From assembly GCA_018062405.1 (NCBI GenBank), contig JAGOSF010000009.1, positions 1 through 55,735 of the forward strand: 55,735 nucleotides of DNA, written 5' to 3'. Position 1 is the first letter of the stretch; every line of letters starts with the position of its first letter. The translations under genes and the position numbers were made by a program. Positions 16,339 through 25,882 of this stretch are shown in pieces. The notes beneath the pieces are model-generated. The model was not told where the DNA came from, ran no database searches, and saw only the letters and a list, made by a program, of their open reading frames with translations. This DNA is from Candidatus Babeliales bacterium. GTDB taxonomy: Bacteria; Babelota; Babeliae; Babelales; Chromulinivoraceae.

Positions 16339-17043
16339 ATGCAAAAAAATTTCTATCTTTTAAAACTATTTAAAGCAGCAACCATTATTCACATCATGGC
16401 CCTTCTTGCAAACCTTCTATTTTATAAATACATAGCTCAAAACAGCCTGCTTTATTATGCGATTGAATATAGTCTTTTTGCCAGCGTCATTTGCATCAGT
16501 ATTATTGTGAGCATCAAAGCAATTCAAATATTTGCTCAAACTCATCGTCACTTTGTGCAGCATTATAAAATTACAGCTTTTTTTATAGAATCTTGCATCG
16601 CAACAGCAATCATGATACTCCTCTTTTTAAATCAAGAAATTACGGGTAATTTTATTAAATTTATTAATCAGCTTTCAAGCCAAGCTCACAACAATGGAAT
16701 TGTTGTACTTATCATTCTGCTTGCAGTGTTACTCTGCTTTGAATTGTATTGCGGCTACGAAATGAACAGAAAAGCAATCGAATCAACCGCGATTAGACAT
16801 ACTGTTGCGATGAACATTGTAACAATCAGCTTAAAATTTTTCATCATTATAGGAACTGCAATTGGATGTCTGAATCCTTTAGTGAAAATATTAGATCCTA
16901 TAAAAATTAAAGACTTTGATAGTCTCATATTTCGCTTTACGACAACCGATTTTTTTTTATATATTCATACCATTATTATAATTTTAGTTGGATTGTGGGT
17001 AGTAACAGGAATCTATTATATGTACAAGAAATACAAGAAATAA
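16339..17043 (+). CDS. Six-helix membrane protein, tandem paralogue 3 (diverged)
   Basis: This 234-residue protein has the same length and hydrophobic pattern as the two preceding genes, and a similar first helix (KLFKAATIIHIMALLANLLFY, ending in a YKY). It lacks the clear IND-V-P loop motif; in its place is a Tyr-Cys-Gly-Tyr-Glu segment after helix four. It is therefore the most diverged copy, probably an older duplication. AAGGA precedes the ATG. It is 27 bases after paralogue 2 and 13 bases before the small membrane gene. Function unknown. Confidence 0.65.
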   Translation: MQKNFYLLKLFKAATIIHIMALLANLLFYKYIAQNSLLYYAIEYSLFASVICISIIVSIKAIQIFAQTHRHFVQHYKITAFFIESCIATAIMILLFLNQEITGNFIKFINQLSSQAHNNGIVVLIILLAVLLCFELYCGYEMNRKAIESTAIRHTVAMNIVTISLKFFIIIGTAIGCLNPLVKILDPIKIKDFDSLIFRFTTTDFFLYIHTIIIILVGLWVVTGIYYMYKKYKK

Positions 17044-17056
17044 AAAAGGAGATACT

Positions 17057-17275
17057 ATGTTCGAAGATTTTTTCAAAAACATGTCACTAAAAATGCAAGG
17101 TCTTCTTGCGTTTACACTTGGAATGATCTTAATTTTAGGCACCCTTGGAAAACTACAAATCCTCCAAGGCATGCTTAATTCTATCATGATTTTGATTGGA
17201 TTAATTCTTGTTATTTGGGGAGTTAATGCAGCAAAAGGAATGGATAAAATTAAGAGCTACTTACATAAAAAGTAG
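17057..17275 (+). CDS. Small two-helix membrane protein, 72 aa
   Basis: A strong ribosome-binding site (AAAGGAGA) precedes the ATG. The protein has a short amphipathic N-terminus (MFEDFFKNMSLKMQ), then two hydrophobic segments (GLLAFTLGMILILGTLG and MLNSIMILIGLILVIWGV) and a basic tail ending in KK. It is the last gene of the plus-strand run and is followed within ten bases by a strong terminator. It may be an accessory subunit of the three preceding membrane proteins; this is inferred from adjacency only. Confidence 0.75.
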   Translation: MFEDFFKNMSLKMQGLLAFTLGMILILGTLGKLQILQGMLNSIMILIGLILVIWGVNAAKGMDKIKSYLHKK

Positions 17276-17283
17276 GAAAAAAA

Positions 17284-17305
17284 GGGCTCGTACGAGCCCT
17301 TTTTT
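17284..17305. terminator. Bidirectional terminator between convergent genes
   Basis: A perfect 16-base palindrome (GGGCTCGTACGAGCCC, 17284-17299) is followed by a T-run and preceded by an A-run. It serves the plus-strand operon ending at 17275 and the minus-strand channel gene ending at 17324. Confidence 0.92.
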
Positions 17306-17323
17306 ACAACTAAGCTATAATTT

Positions 17324-20300
17324 CTATAGATCATCTTCTTGTTTAATTTTAACGCGCATGACAGGTTCTGCAACTTCAATCCCATGAGCTCTTAGAGCTG
17401 CAACAATTAAAAGTCGGACGTCACTTGCGATACCCCATTGATTCATCGTGTTGCTCGAACTAATATACCCTCGAACCATAAACGTATAACCTTTATCGCT
17501 AAAGTCGTCCAAGCGAATAATCGGTTCTGGTACTTTTAATACATCTGGGTTCGTTAAAATAGTTTGAAATAAAATTTTCTTCACTTCAAACGGATCGGTA
17601 TGAAACGGAACAGAAAAAATAATATCATCAAAGGCGATATAGCCTCGAGTATAGTTCCAATTATATAAAGGCGATTTTAAAATAATAGAGTTTGGCACAA
17701 CAATCGTCACCGCATTTTTTCTTCGCAAAATAACTGCTTGAGGACTAATCTTTTTCACAATACCCATGAGCTCAGAATCTATTCTGATGTAATCGCCAAC
17801 TTTAATGCGACGGTGCACTAAAATAAAAAAGTAAGCAACAAAGTCAGCAAAGAGATCTTTAAACGTCCAACCGAAAGCAATAATACCAAGAGCTAAAAGT
17901 GTTAAAACATACGAGCCAAGACCTTCCCGCGTAAACCCAACAAAAACCGTGCCAATAATAATCACATAACGAGATATCGTCATGATTGTATCTTGAACCC
18001 CAGGGTCGACATATTGAATATCAAAAACGCGTTGTAAAACATATCTGCGAAATAAAAATGCTAATAAGAATCCAAAAAATAAAGAACTGATTAAACGCAA
18101 AATCCCAATAACTCGTAAATGTTCTATTTTCGAACCAACGCCAGTTGGCCATGACATTAATGAATGATTCAGAAATCTTTCAATTTGTTCAAAAGCTAAA
18201 GGATATCCCCAAATTTCCAAAGCAAATAAAATGGTAATTGCTGACGATATAAAAAACAAAGCCACAACAAAAATTGCGTACCAAGTCTTTGCATATTCGA
18301 ATCGTTCTTTTAATCCAGACTCACCATATTCTTTGAAAAAGACCCACAGAGAAATTGCCTTTACTGCGTTGTGCAATAAATACATCGTTGCAAATAATAA
18401 GACCGACATCGTAACATTTAAAATCATAAACCAGATTAAATGGCCATATCCACCAAGGTACGGGTCACTTAAAATTAAAACCATGATGCAAAATAATGAC
18501 AACAAATAATAATAATCATTAATCAACTGAGATATCGACTGAAAGTAAACATTCGATTTAGGAATCAAATTTAAAAGCTCTTCTTTTTCGATCGAAAAAA
18601 CAACCGATATAAAAATAACAACATGATACAAACGCAACAAAATAATTGGAAATTCTGATTGCTGGTACATCATGACGAGCATGAACATTTTTCGAAAGAA
18701 CAGAATAAAAATAGTCGATGCTGAAAAGAAAGAAAAAATCCATGCGAATCGATCTTCAAACGATTCACCCAATAAAACAAAGTTAATCGAACGATTAAAG
18801 TTCAACATGTAAAATAAAAATGCCCGTGAAATATAGGTCAGAAATACAATCGAAGCACCATAAAAAATTAAGGTGAAAGCTATAGAAAATTGATAGAAAC
18901 TTAAACATGCAAATATCAACATCCAGCAAAAAATTAATCCTAACCATTTTTGTAAAAATCCACACATTACAGCAAAAACTCGGCTTAATAAAAACAGGCC
19001 TTGCATGTCTGGCGAAATCATCATTAAACCATTAAATAACGCTGGTAATATTGCATGGAAACAAAGAAAAATAATATATAAGAAAATAGAAAATAAAATG
19101 TACGCAAATAACTGAGAGGTTGATGTTGTAACAAACTCATACAAATCTTTAAACAGATGAAAATTAATAACATAATCAACAATAACACCATAAGCATTTT
19201 GTGCAAAGGTAATAAGATTTGGAATAATCTGCCGAACTCCATCCCATGTTACCGCACGATTTGATCGATGCCAAACGCTAATCAAATCAAGCTCTTGCAA
19301 CATGAAATTAGCTAAAACAAGCGTTTCTTCTTTTTGTTCAATTAAAACTGCATACTGTTCACTTAATTTTAATGAAACATCTCCTTGATCTTCGATCAAT
19401 TTTAAAGCTGCCAATAAAAGCGTTAAACCTTCGTTATATTTTCTTTGATTATCAACAATATCATCTGGAGTATAAGCTCTAAAACGCTCCTGGCATTTTT
19501 TGATATTTGCCGTCTTTTTATATTGAGATTTCATAAAAGTATGAAGCTCTGTTGTTCGGTCTTGATACATTTTAATCATATTTTGTATCGAATTCTTCAT
19601 ATCTTTAAAATGAGCTCGCTCTTTTTCGAGCTGATCAATATCACTCATTTTTGCCTGAGTAATTGCATACAAAGATTTTACAAGATCTTCTAAAGTTTGA
19701 GCATGTGCAACTTTTGCATCTTGTATTAATAAACCAACCCGAGCTTCATCAATTTTTTGCTCTAAAACTGTTATTTTGTTTTGAACAGAAGAAACTGAAT
19801 AAGCAGAAAATTCTTCACTAATCGAATCTGCCGCAATCTCCCAATCTTCTATTTTGGCAATATTTGATAATGATATTTTATAACGCTCAGCTAACTTATC
19901 CAACTCATCTTGCATCAATGTTTTTTGTGAAGTTAAATCTGTTCGTTTTCTCATCAACTCAACTTTACGAGCTTGAGTCTCTTTTTTAATCTCATTATTT
20001 TCTTGTTGATATTGTAAAAGATCTTGCTTATCAACTTTCATTCGACTACGAACAGTCGTAAGATCATCTTGAATTTCATTGATCTTTTGTGTAATCACAA
20101 ACATTTGAGAATCGATAAATTCTATACCTCGAACATGCTCTTCAAGCCGCAAAACTGCAAGCTCTCGCTCAAGTTGCAAAGTCTCTTTTTCTAAATCTAA
20201 AACAATAAGCTGATTTTTTACATCTGCTGCTGATTTTTTTAACAGATCTAAAGTTTCACTGATTGTTTTAATTTCTTTATCTTTTGTTGCAATAATAAGT

Positions 20301-20899
20301 TCTGTACGAGAAACAACAGACTCTTCATTTTCTTTTTTAGTCGAAAGACGAGCTAAAGCATCTTTTTCGAGCGTTACTTGTCGAGTCAATTTTTGTAAAT
20401 CAGAAAAAGTGTACAATGTTTTTTCTTCAACATGATCAACACCATCTGTTGACTGAAAATATTTATCTAAAAATTCAATATGCTGCTTCATATCTTCTGC
20501 AATTTGCTGACGAACTTCACGAATATCTGGCAATGCTTGATATTTTTTATTTAAAATATTGAGTTTTTTTGTAAGAAATTCATGAGAGCCGCTTGTTTGA
20601 TGCACAAGAGCAGATTTTACATGATCAATTTCTTTTTTCAGACTATGCATCTGCTTATCTAAAGACTCGATAAATTGCTTTAATTTATCAATGTAGGCTT
20701 TATATTCTATTTTTAACGTCTCAAGCATTTTAAGCTTTTGAGCTATATCATTACCCGTGAAAAATTTAATTTGTGCAGGTGTTGGCGGCAAGACAGAATC
20801 TTTAATCGTATCAAGCGCAACTGTTTGAAGATTTAATCCAAAAGTAATGTGTGGAAAAATAAGAAACAATAACAAAATAATCTGTGTAACTTTTTTCAT
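17324..20899 (-). CDS. Giant MscS-family mechanosensitive channel (MscK-like), 1191 aa
   Basis: The protein has a signal peptide, then a very long charged coiled-coil region (about residues 30-500) predicted to lie in the periplasm, then roughly ten membrane segments (about 590-1000), and the MscS core near the C-terminus. The core shows the pore helix region (GSYVLTLLALGIIAFG), then FADFVAYFFILVHRRIKVGDYIRI, the beta domain, and VPNSIILKSPLYNW (family: VPNxxxxxxxIxN). This architecture matches the large MscK/KefA class, which protects cells from osmotic downshock. The ATG at 20899 fits the GGGGTGG site better than the GTG two codons earlier. A RecO-like gene lies 64 bases upstream. Confidence 0.9.
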   Translation of the reverse strand: MKKVTQIILLLFLIFPHITFGLNLQTVALDTIKDSVLPPTPAQIKFFTGNDIAQKLKMLETLKIEYKAYIDKLKQFIESLDKQMHSLKKEIDHVKSALVHQTSGSHEFLTKKLNILNKKYQALPDIREVRQQIAEDMKQHIEFLDKYFQSTDGVDHVEEKTLYTFSDLQKLTRQVTLEKDALARLSTKKENEESVVSRTELIIATKDKEIKTISETLDLLKKSAADVKNQLIVLDLEKETLQLERELAVLRLEEHVRGIEFIDSQMFVITQKINEIQDDLTTVRSRMKVDKQDLLQYQQENNEIKKETQARKVELMRKRTDLTSQKTLMQDELDKLAERYKISLSNIAKIEDWEIAADSISEEFSAYSVSSVQNKITVLEQKIDEARVGLLIQDAKVAHAQTLEDLVKSLYAITQAKMSDIDQLEKERAHFKDMKNSIQNMIKMYQDRTTELHTFMKSQYKKTANIKKCQERFRAYTPDDIVDNQRKYNEGLTLLLAALKLIEDQGDVSLKLSEQYAVLIEQKEETLVLANFMLQELDLISVWHRSNRAVTWDGVRQIIPNLITFAQNAYGVIVDYVINFHLFKDLYEFVTTSTSQLFAYILFSIFLYIIFLCFHAILPALFNGLMMISPDMQGLFLLSRVFAVMCGFLQKWLGLIFCWMLIFACLSFYQFSIAFTLIFYGASIVFLTYISRAFLFYMLNFNRSINFVLLGESFEDRFAWIFSFFSASTIFILFFRKMFMLVMMYQQSEFPIILLRLYHVVIFISVVFSIEKEELLNLIPKSNVYFQSISQLINDYYYLLSLFCIMVLILSDPYLGGYGHLIWFMILNVTMSVLLFATMYLLHNAVKAISLWVFFKEYGESGLKERFEYAKTWYAIFVVALFFISSAITILFALEIWGYPLAFEQIERFLNHSLMSWPTGVGSKIEHLRVIGILRLISSLFFGFLLAFLFRRYVLQRVFDIQYVDPGVQDTIMTISRYVIIIGTVFVGFTREGLGSYVLTLLALGIIAFGWTFKDLFADFVAYFFILVHRRIKVGDYIRIDSELMGIVKKISPQAVILRRKNAVTIVVPNSIILKSPLYNWNYTRGYIAFDDIIFSVPFHTDPFEVKKILFQTILTNPDVLKVPEPIIRLDDFSDKGYTFMVRGYISSSNTMNQWGIASDVRLLIVAALRAHGIEVAEPVMRVKIKQEDDL

Positions 20900-20969
20900 A
20901 GCCACCCCAAAGTTTAATTTTTCTACTTGTAGCTTGTATTGCTTACCTTAGTATAGAAATAGATAAGCA

Positions 20970-21491
20970 TCAAGAATAATTTCCATCACTATTCCAACAA
21001 TAATTTAAGGCTTGTTGCAATAATATATCTGAATCATGAGTATGAAGCTTATTATCCTGCATAATATGCTGATATAATTTTTTATTTTCAGGGAAAATTC
21101 CAAGATATAAAAATAGCTTTAAAAGATATATTTTTTTATGGCAAACCTGCAAGTCATCAAGCTCTTGATAAATACCTGTTATCAAATCAAATACATCTGC
21201 CATGCTCATTTGGTCGGGCATAAAAAGAAGACAAATTTTTAAAATATCATGAATAAAATAAAGATCGTATTGCCCATCTTGAAACGGAACAAAATAAGCA
21301 TCGATAAATTCGCACTGATAGGATGTCTGTTTTTTTATAATCTGACAATACATTAAAGAACCGTTACATAATCTTGCAGCTTGATGCTTTTCATCAACAT
21401 AAAAATTAATTTTGCCAAATCGCGCATGCAAAATCGTAATTTTATTTTTTTTCGGAAAATAATTTTTTAAAACAATCGCATGATCAATCAA
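20970..21491 (-). CDS. recO: RecO-like protein, short form (173 aa)
   Basis: The start (DHAIVLKNYFPKKNKITILHARFGKI) resembles the N-terminal OB fold of RecO, where the family reads xxAiVLxxxxxxExdxxvxllTxxxGxi. A helical C-terminal part with LFLYLGIFPE (compare the family's LLxxLGyxPx) supports it. RecO helps load RecA onto SSB-coated gaps. The protein is shorter than typical RecO (about 240 residues) and lacks the zinc-finger Cys cluster. The start is a TTG with GGGGT before it. It lies upstream of the channel gene in the same direction. The family call is tentative. Confidence 0.55.
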   Translation of the reverse strand: MIDHAIVLKNYFPKKNKITILHARFGKINFYVDEKHQAARLCNGSLMYCQIIKKQTSYQCEFIDAYFVPFQDGQYDLYFIHDILKICLLFMPDQMSMADVFDLITGIYQELDDLQVCHKKIYLLKLFLYLGIFPENKKLYQHIMQDNKLHTHDSDILLQQALNYCWNSDGNYS

Positions 21492-21610
21492 CTATCTACC
21501 CCAATCTATAAAATGCTCCAATTAATGTTGTACAATTTTATCACAATCAGTACGATTGCAACAATGTAATTTTTAAATTAAGAAAAATTTAGGTCTACAA
21601 AGGATCAATC

Positions 21611-22126
21611 ATGAAAAAGTTCTGGTTATTCATGCTCTCAACTTTGCTGCTACAAAACTCAATTTGTTATGGCTCTGCACGATCAAATTCTGATACAGAA
21701 TCCGATGATGACAATGATTGGGTTAAAGTTGTTTATACAAATCAAAACGAAAAACCTTCACAACCAATATCTCCACCAATAATTTTATCACTTTCAGAAA
21801 ACGCCGCTCAAAAAATTGACCGAGAACTCCTTGCTCAAAATATTTCTAACTCGCAAAAAACAATTCCTTTAAAAAAAGCTCCAAGCATACTCAATTTTCA
21901 ATTAGAACAATCTGGAGATAATGAAACAACGAAATTATTAAGTTCACAAAACAACCCTCGTGTCGTTCAAGCTGTACAACAAAAACGAGTTGTAAAAAAG
22001 AGAACTCTTCAGCTACAACCTGAAGCTGCACCATTACCTCGAACAATGGGTGAACAATGGACAGACACGGCCTATTATGTTTTAACATGTTTATGTTTTG
22101 GAGAAATTGATACTAAAAATGAATAA
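21611..22126 (+). CDS. Predicted secreted protein of unknown function, 171 aa
   Basis: The ribosome-binding site AAAGGA precedes the ATG, and a signal peptide is clear (MKKFWLFMLSTLLLQNSICYG). The mature part is Ser/Asp/Glu-rich at first (SNSDTESDDDNDW), then Pro, Gln and Lys rich, with no predictable fold; it is probably disordered. The last 25 residues (WTDTAYYVLTCLCFGEI) are hydrophobic and contain two Cys, and may dip into a membrane. I recognise no family. It stands alone before typA. Low complexity and export fit an effector or envelope-linked protein, without proof. Confidence 0.65.
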   Translation: MKKFWLFMLSTLLLQNSICYGSARSNSDTESDDDNDWVKVVYTNQNEKPSQPISPPIILSLSENAAQKIDRELLAQNISNSQKTIPLKKAPSILNFQLEQSGDNETTKLLSSQNNPRVVQAVQQKRVVKKRTLQLQPEAAPLPRTMGEQWTDTAYYVLTCLCFGEIDTKNE

Positions 22127-22199
22127 TACCATAAAAATAATCTGGTATAAAATTCTATAAAACGGCCTAAAAACTACCTTTTTTTTGAAAAATAGCTTT

Positions 22200-22229
22200 T
22201 TGTCTATAAAAACAGTATTCTGATATAAG
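22200..22229 (+). promoter_or_regulatory. Possible promoter of typA
   Basis: TTGTCT (22200-22205) is followed after 16 to 18 bases by GATATA or TATAAG (22222-22229). The transcript leader would be about 50 bases. Match to consensus is moderate. Confidence 0.4.
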
Positions 22230-22286
22230 CCACTATATTTTCTTAAAAAAATTAGAATTTTTATCAGTTAAAGGAAGATTGAAACG

Positions 22287-24089
22287 ATGAGTCAGGAAAA
22301 GACACGTAACGTCGCTATTATAGCACACGTTGATCATGGCAAAACAACTATGGTTGACGAGATTTTTAAACAAAGTGATTCAATGCAAGCTCATCATGTC
22401 ATTGAAGAAAGATTAATGGATTCTATCGATCTTGAAAAAGAACGTGGGATTACTATTAAATCAAAAAACGGTTCATGCACCTACAAAGATTACTTTATTA
22501 ACATCATCGACACCCCAGGTCACGCTGACTTTGGTGGAGAAGTTGAACGAGTTCTTAAGATGGCTGATGGCGTTCTTTTCTTAGTTGACGCTGCAGAAGG
22601 ACCAATGCCTCAATCTTTCTTCGTACTCAAAAAAGCTGTTGCATTAAATTTACCTGTTGTTGTTGTTGTTAACAAAATTGATAAAGAAACAGCTCGTATA
22701 GAATGGGTTATCAATCAAGTTTTCGACTTGCTTGTTGGCTTAAACGCATCTGATGAAATTTTAGACTTTAAAATCGTTTACGCTTCAGCAAAAAATGGCT
22801 GGGCTACTGATGATTACAATGTTAAAACTAATAACATTAAAGCTATTTTTGAAGCAATCGTAAATTACATCCCAGCTCCAAAAGGTGATGCAAACGGACC
22901 GTTCCAAATGCTTGTAAGTTCAATTGACTATTCTCCTTTTATGGGACGTCTTGCAATTGGTAAAATCAGCTCTGGATCTATCGCTGTTGCAAACAACGTT
23001 GTAGCTGCAACTTTAGAAGAAACAGGACCTCAAATCCGAGTTTCAAAATTATATAAATTTGAACGTAATAAACACGTAGAAATCGAATCAGCTTCAGTTG
23101 GTGAAATTATTGCTGTCGCTGGATTTAAAGATGTATTAGTTGGACAAACGGTGACAAGTGCATCAAATCCAATTCCACTACCTTCTTTCCAAATCGATCC
23201 ACCAACAGTTTCTATCCGATTTTTACCAAACGACTCTCCATTGTCTGGCCAAGAAGGTGAATTTGTTACCAGTCGTCAATTAAGAGATCGTTTACACCGT
23301 GAACCGTTATCTGATATTGCTATGCAAGTTGAAGATGATGGCCTTGGTTTTAAAGTTTCTGGTCGTGGAGAACTTCACCTTTCTATCTTCATCGAAAAAT
23401 TACGTCGTGAAGGTTATGAATTCCAAGTTTCTCGTCCTGAAGTTATTTTCAAAACTATCGACGGTAAGAAATTAGAACCTTACGAAACTGTAACTATCGA
23501 CGTAGCAACACAATACATCGGCAAAATCATCGAAGCTATGGGTACTCGCAAAGGTCAAATGGTTGACATGAGAGAAGATGGTACCATGACTCGTCTTGTG
23601 TACAAAATACCAACACGTGGTATTTTAGGTTACCAAGCAGATTTCATGATGGATACCAAAGGTATGGGCGTTATGAGTTCAGCTTTTGATGCATATGGTC
23701 CTTATATCGGTGATATCAGACTTCGTCAAAATGGAGTATTAATTGCTCTTGAAAGTGGAAAAACTACAGCTTATGCACTTGAAGGTCTAGAAGATCGTGG
23801 TGTGTTAATTTTAGGCTCTGGCGTTACTGTCTACGAAGGACAAATCATCGGGAAACACTCTCGTGATAATGACTTAACTGTCAACGCATGCAAAGGCAAA
23901 AAATTAACAAACATGCGTGCTTCTGGTTCTGATGATTCAACAAGCTTAACTCCGCATCTTCAAATGACACTTGAACAATGTTTATCATTCATTATGGATG
24001 ATGAGTTGATCGAGTTTACTCCGCAATCAATTCGTTTAAGAAAAATGATCTTAAATGAAGGTGAACGGAAACGTCAAAAGAAAAACTAA
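22287..24089 (+). CDS. typA: Translational GTPase TypA/BipA
   Basis: This ribosome-associated GTPase of the EF-G type acts in 50S assembly and stress adaptation. The G domain shows AHVDHGKTT (G1), RGITIKSKN (G2), DTPGHADFGGEVER (G3) and NKIDK (G4) within the first 135 residues. After it come the EF-G-like beta-barrel and the TypA-specific C-terminal domain, including GRGELHLSIFIEKLRREGYE and a final stretch with TNMRASGSDDST. Length 600 is typical. AAGGAAG lies 10 bases before the ATG. The gene is monocistronic with its own terminator. Codon use looks smoother than in neighbouring unknown genes, as expected for a well-expressed gene. Confidence 0.98.
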   Translation: MSQEKTRNVAIIAHVDHGKTTMVDEIFKQSDSMQAHHVIEERLMDSIDLEKERGITIKSKNGSCTYKDYFINIIDTPGHADFGGEVERVLKMADGVLFLVDAAEGPMPQSFFVLKKAVALNLPVVVVVNKIDKETARIEWVINQVFDLLVGLNASDEILDFKIVYASAKNGWATDDYNVKTNNIKAIFEAIVNYIPAPKGDANGPFQMLVSSIDYSPFMGRLAIGKISSGSIAVANNVVAATLEETGPQIRVSKLYKFERNKHVEIESASVGEIIAVAGFKDVLVGQTVTSASNPIPLPSFQIDPPTVSIRFLPNDSPLSGQEGEFVTSRQLRDRLHREPLSDIAMQVEDDGLGFKVSGRGELHLSIFIEKLRREGYEFQVSRPEVIFKTIDGKKLEPYETVTIDVATQYIGKIIEAMGTRKGQMVDMREDGTMTRLVYKIPTRGILGYQADFMMDTKGMGVMSSAFDAYGPYIGDIRLRQNGVLIALESGKTTAYALEGLEDRGVLILGSGVTVYEGQIIGKHSRDNDLTVNACKGKKLTNMRASGSDDSTSLTPHLQMTLEQCLSFIMDDELIEFTPQSIRLRKMILNEGERKRQKKN

Positions 24090-24110
24090 GCTTTTTTAGT
24101 TTATAGATTG

Positions 24111-24139
24111 AAGGGGAAACTGTATGGTTTCCCCTTTTT
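24111..24139 (+). terminator. Terminator of typA
   Basis: A perfect 10-bp stem (AAGGGGAAAC at 24111-24120 with 24127-24136) and a 6-base loop are followed by TTTTT, 22 bases after the typA stop. Confidence 0.92.
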
Positions 24140-24254
24140 CGCGCCCATATTTCTCCTGCCTTCATTTTTTCAAACTCTTGCAATTTGTATTTTCAGTTTG
24201 ATACTATAGCAATGTATACAAATTAATAAAAAATACAAAGACTGGAGTATTCAC

Positions 24255-25877
24255 ATGAAAAATATGAAAAATTATATAGCTCTGATCGGCCTATTGGCAA
24301 CTTTTGCCAATTTACAAAGTCAACAATCAAAACAAGATATCATTATATTAAACCTAATAAAATCAATGGAAGAATGCGTTGTTTTTGAACAAGAAACTCA
24401 AAAACAACTACAAAGCAATAAATATCTTGCTGTTGCTGAATTTACAACAAAACAAAATAAAATATGGCAAAATGCTGTAAATCTTTATCACACCTACATC
24501 TCAGATGCTCGCAAAAAAAACCAGGATGTTACAGCCAAAAATTTCGATCCTCTTGCTGATATCAATCAAAATAGTATGACCATAGATCAATTGATGGTAT
24601 TGAAAAATCAATATAAACTTTTATTCGAACGACTTTTAAATGAATACATTATTCATTTTGGTCAAATTTATGAGAAAAAATCAGGATTATTAGGTGCTTA
24701 CAGAAGTTCATATTATATTTCTTCTGCTGATGATCAAGCTGTATCAATAACACCAAACGAATATATTTTATTCACTCAAGCTTTAGACAGTGCATCAAAA
24801 TTATGGGGCACAATCATCAATCTTACACTTCCAGTAGTCCAAGAAAATCGATCAATTATCCAAAAAAATCTTACCTTAGATGAAATTACCAGAGCTGTTA
24901 AAAATGTTCCATTATCACAAGAATATTATACTGCAGCTACTTTATTAACTGCCGCTGCGACAACAGCTGCTGTTGCTGCTGGAGTTTATTATGCGTACAA
25001 TAATTATGATCAAAGCCCTGATCTTACGACAAGCGCAGCTGAATTAACAAAAGAAGTTACTCAAATCGAAACAAGTTTAAATACATCATCACCGGCGCCA
25101 CAAGAACAAAACAATACAACACCTACACCACCAAGTTCTGATGCAACCCCATCACAACAAAAACCACAAGCAGAACCAAAACAAGCTCAAACATATATTC
25201 CCGGCAAAGCTGGATTAGAATTTTATGTTAACAAAATTATGCCAAATCAAGATTTTGATAATTCATTTTCTTCTGATAGCTATGTTCAACCTGATGCGCT
25301 TGATACAACTATAGCAACTCCTGTAACTGAAACCATGCAATTGCCAATTCATATAAAAAATCGTGCGCAAATTGCATCACAAAATTTACAAAATCCAAAT
25401 TATACACCTGGCAAATCAGTTGAAAAATATATAAAAACCGCTGAATCTACGCCTGACTTTTATGATGACAATAGTTATATTGCACCAGATGAAGGCGATT
25501 ATGCATTAAAAAACAATGCTCAAAATTTACTCCTTGTTGCAAGTGCCGGATCTGCATTACGAGCTGGATCAACTGCAACAAAGGTTCCAGGACCATCTAG
25601 TCCAGGGACAACAAACCTTGCAATCGCAAGACCTACTCCTCAAATAGCACCTACGATAGGAACAACAAATTCAATTGAAGCTGGGTCTCTGATCGAAAAA
25701 GCAGCTATCAAAACTAATATAATGTCACCATATAAAGCACCTACCAATAGCGACCTTGCAAAACAAAGACTTGCTGAAACGTTTGGTAGCAATAAATACT
25801 CAAATCCAGCAACTCCAGCACCTACAAACGCAGAGTTAGCTCGGCAAAGAATAGCTGATGCTTTAGCTGGATCTTAA
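24255..25877 (+). CDS. Secreted repeat-containing protein, related to the gene at 28277, 540 aa
   Basis: A GGAG site precedes the ATG, and the first 20 residues form a signal peptide. Residues 110-245 match the protein at 28277-29599 in layout: EYIIHFGQIY, then SITPNEYILFTQAL, then an Ala-rich hydrophobic helix (about 226-245). Residues 270-310 are a Pro/Thr/Gln linker. Two related repeats follow (about 314-349 and 383-413, cores YIPGKAGLEFYVNKI and YTPGKSVEKYIKTA, each followed by an Asp-rich S-Y motif), and the C-terminus has APTNSDLAKQRLAETF and APTNAELARQRIADAL. No known domain. It looks like a surface or secreted protein with modular repeats, one membrane helix and a disordered tail. Confidence 0.75.
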   Translation: MKNMKNYIALIGLLATFANLQSQQSKQDIIILNLIKSMEECVVFEQETQKQLQSNKYLAVAEFTTKQNKIWQNAVNLYHTYISDARKKNQDVTAKNFDPLADINQNSMTIDQLMVLKNQYKLLFERLLNEYIIHFGQIYEKKSGLLGAYRSSYYISSADDQAVSITPNEYILFTQALDSASKLWGTIINLTLPVVQENRSIIQKNLTLDEITRAVKNVPLSQEYYTAATLLTAAATTAAVAAGVYYAYNNYDQSPDLTTSAAELTKEVTQIETSLNTSSPAPQEQNNTTPTPPSSDATPSQQKPQAEPKQAQTYIPGKAGLEFYVNKIMPNQDFDNSFSSDSYVQPDALDTTIATPVTETMQLPIHIKNRAQIASQNLQNPNYTPGKSVEKYIKTAESTPDFYDDNSYIAPDEGDYALKNNAQNLLLVASAGSALRAGSTATKVPGPSSPGTTNLAIARPTPQIAPTIGTTNSIEAGSLIEKAAIKTNIMSPYKAPTNSDLAKQRLAETFGSNKYSNPATPAPTNAELARQRIADALAGS

Positions 25878-25882
25878 CATTA

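Noticed and set aside
17284..17299. GGGCTCGTACGAGCCC as a regulatory operator
   Set aside because: The flanking A- and T-runs and the position between convergent stops explain it as a terminator.
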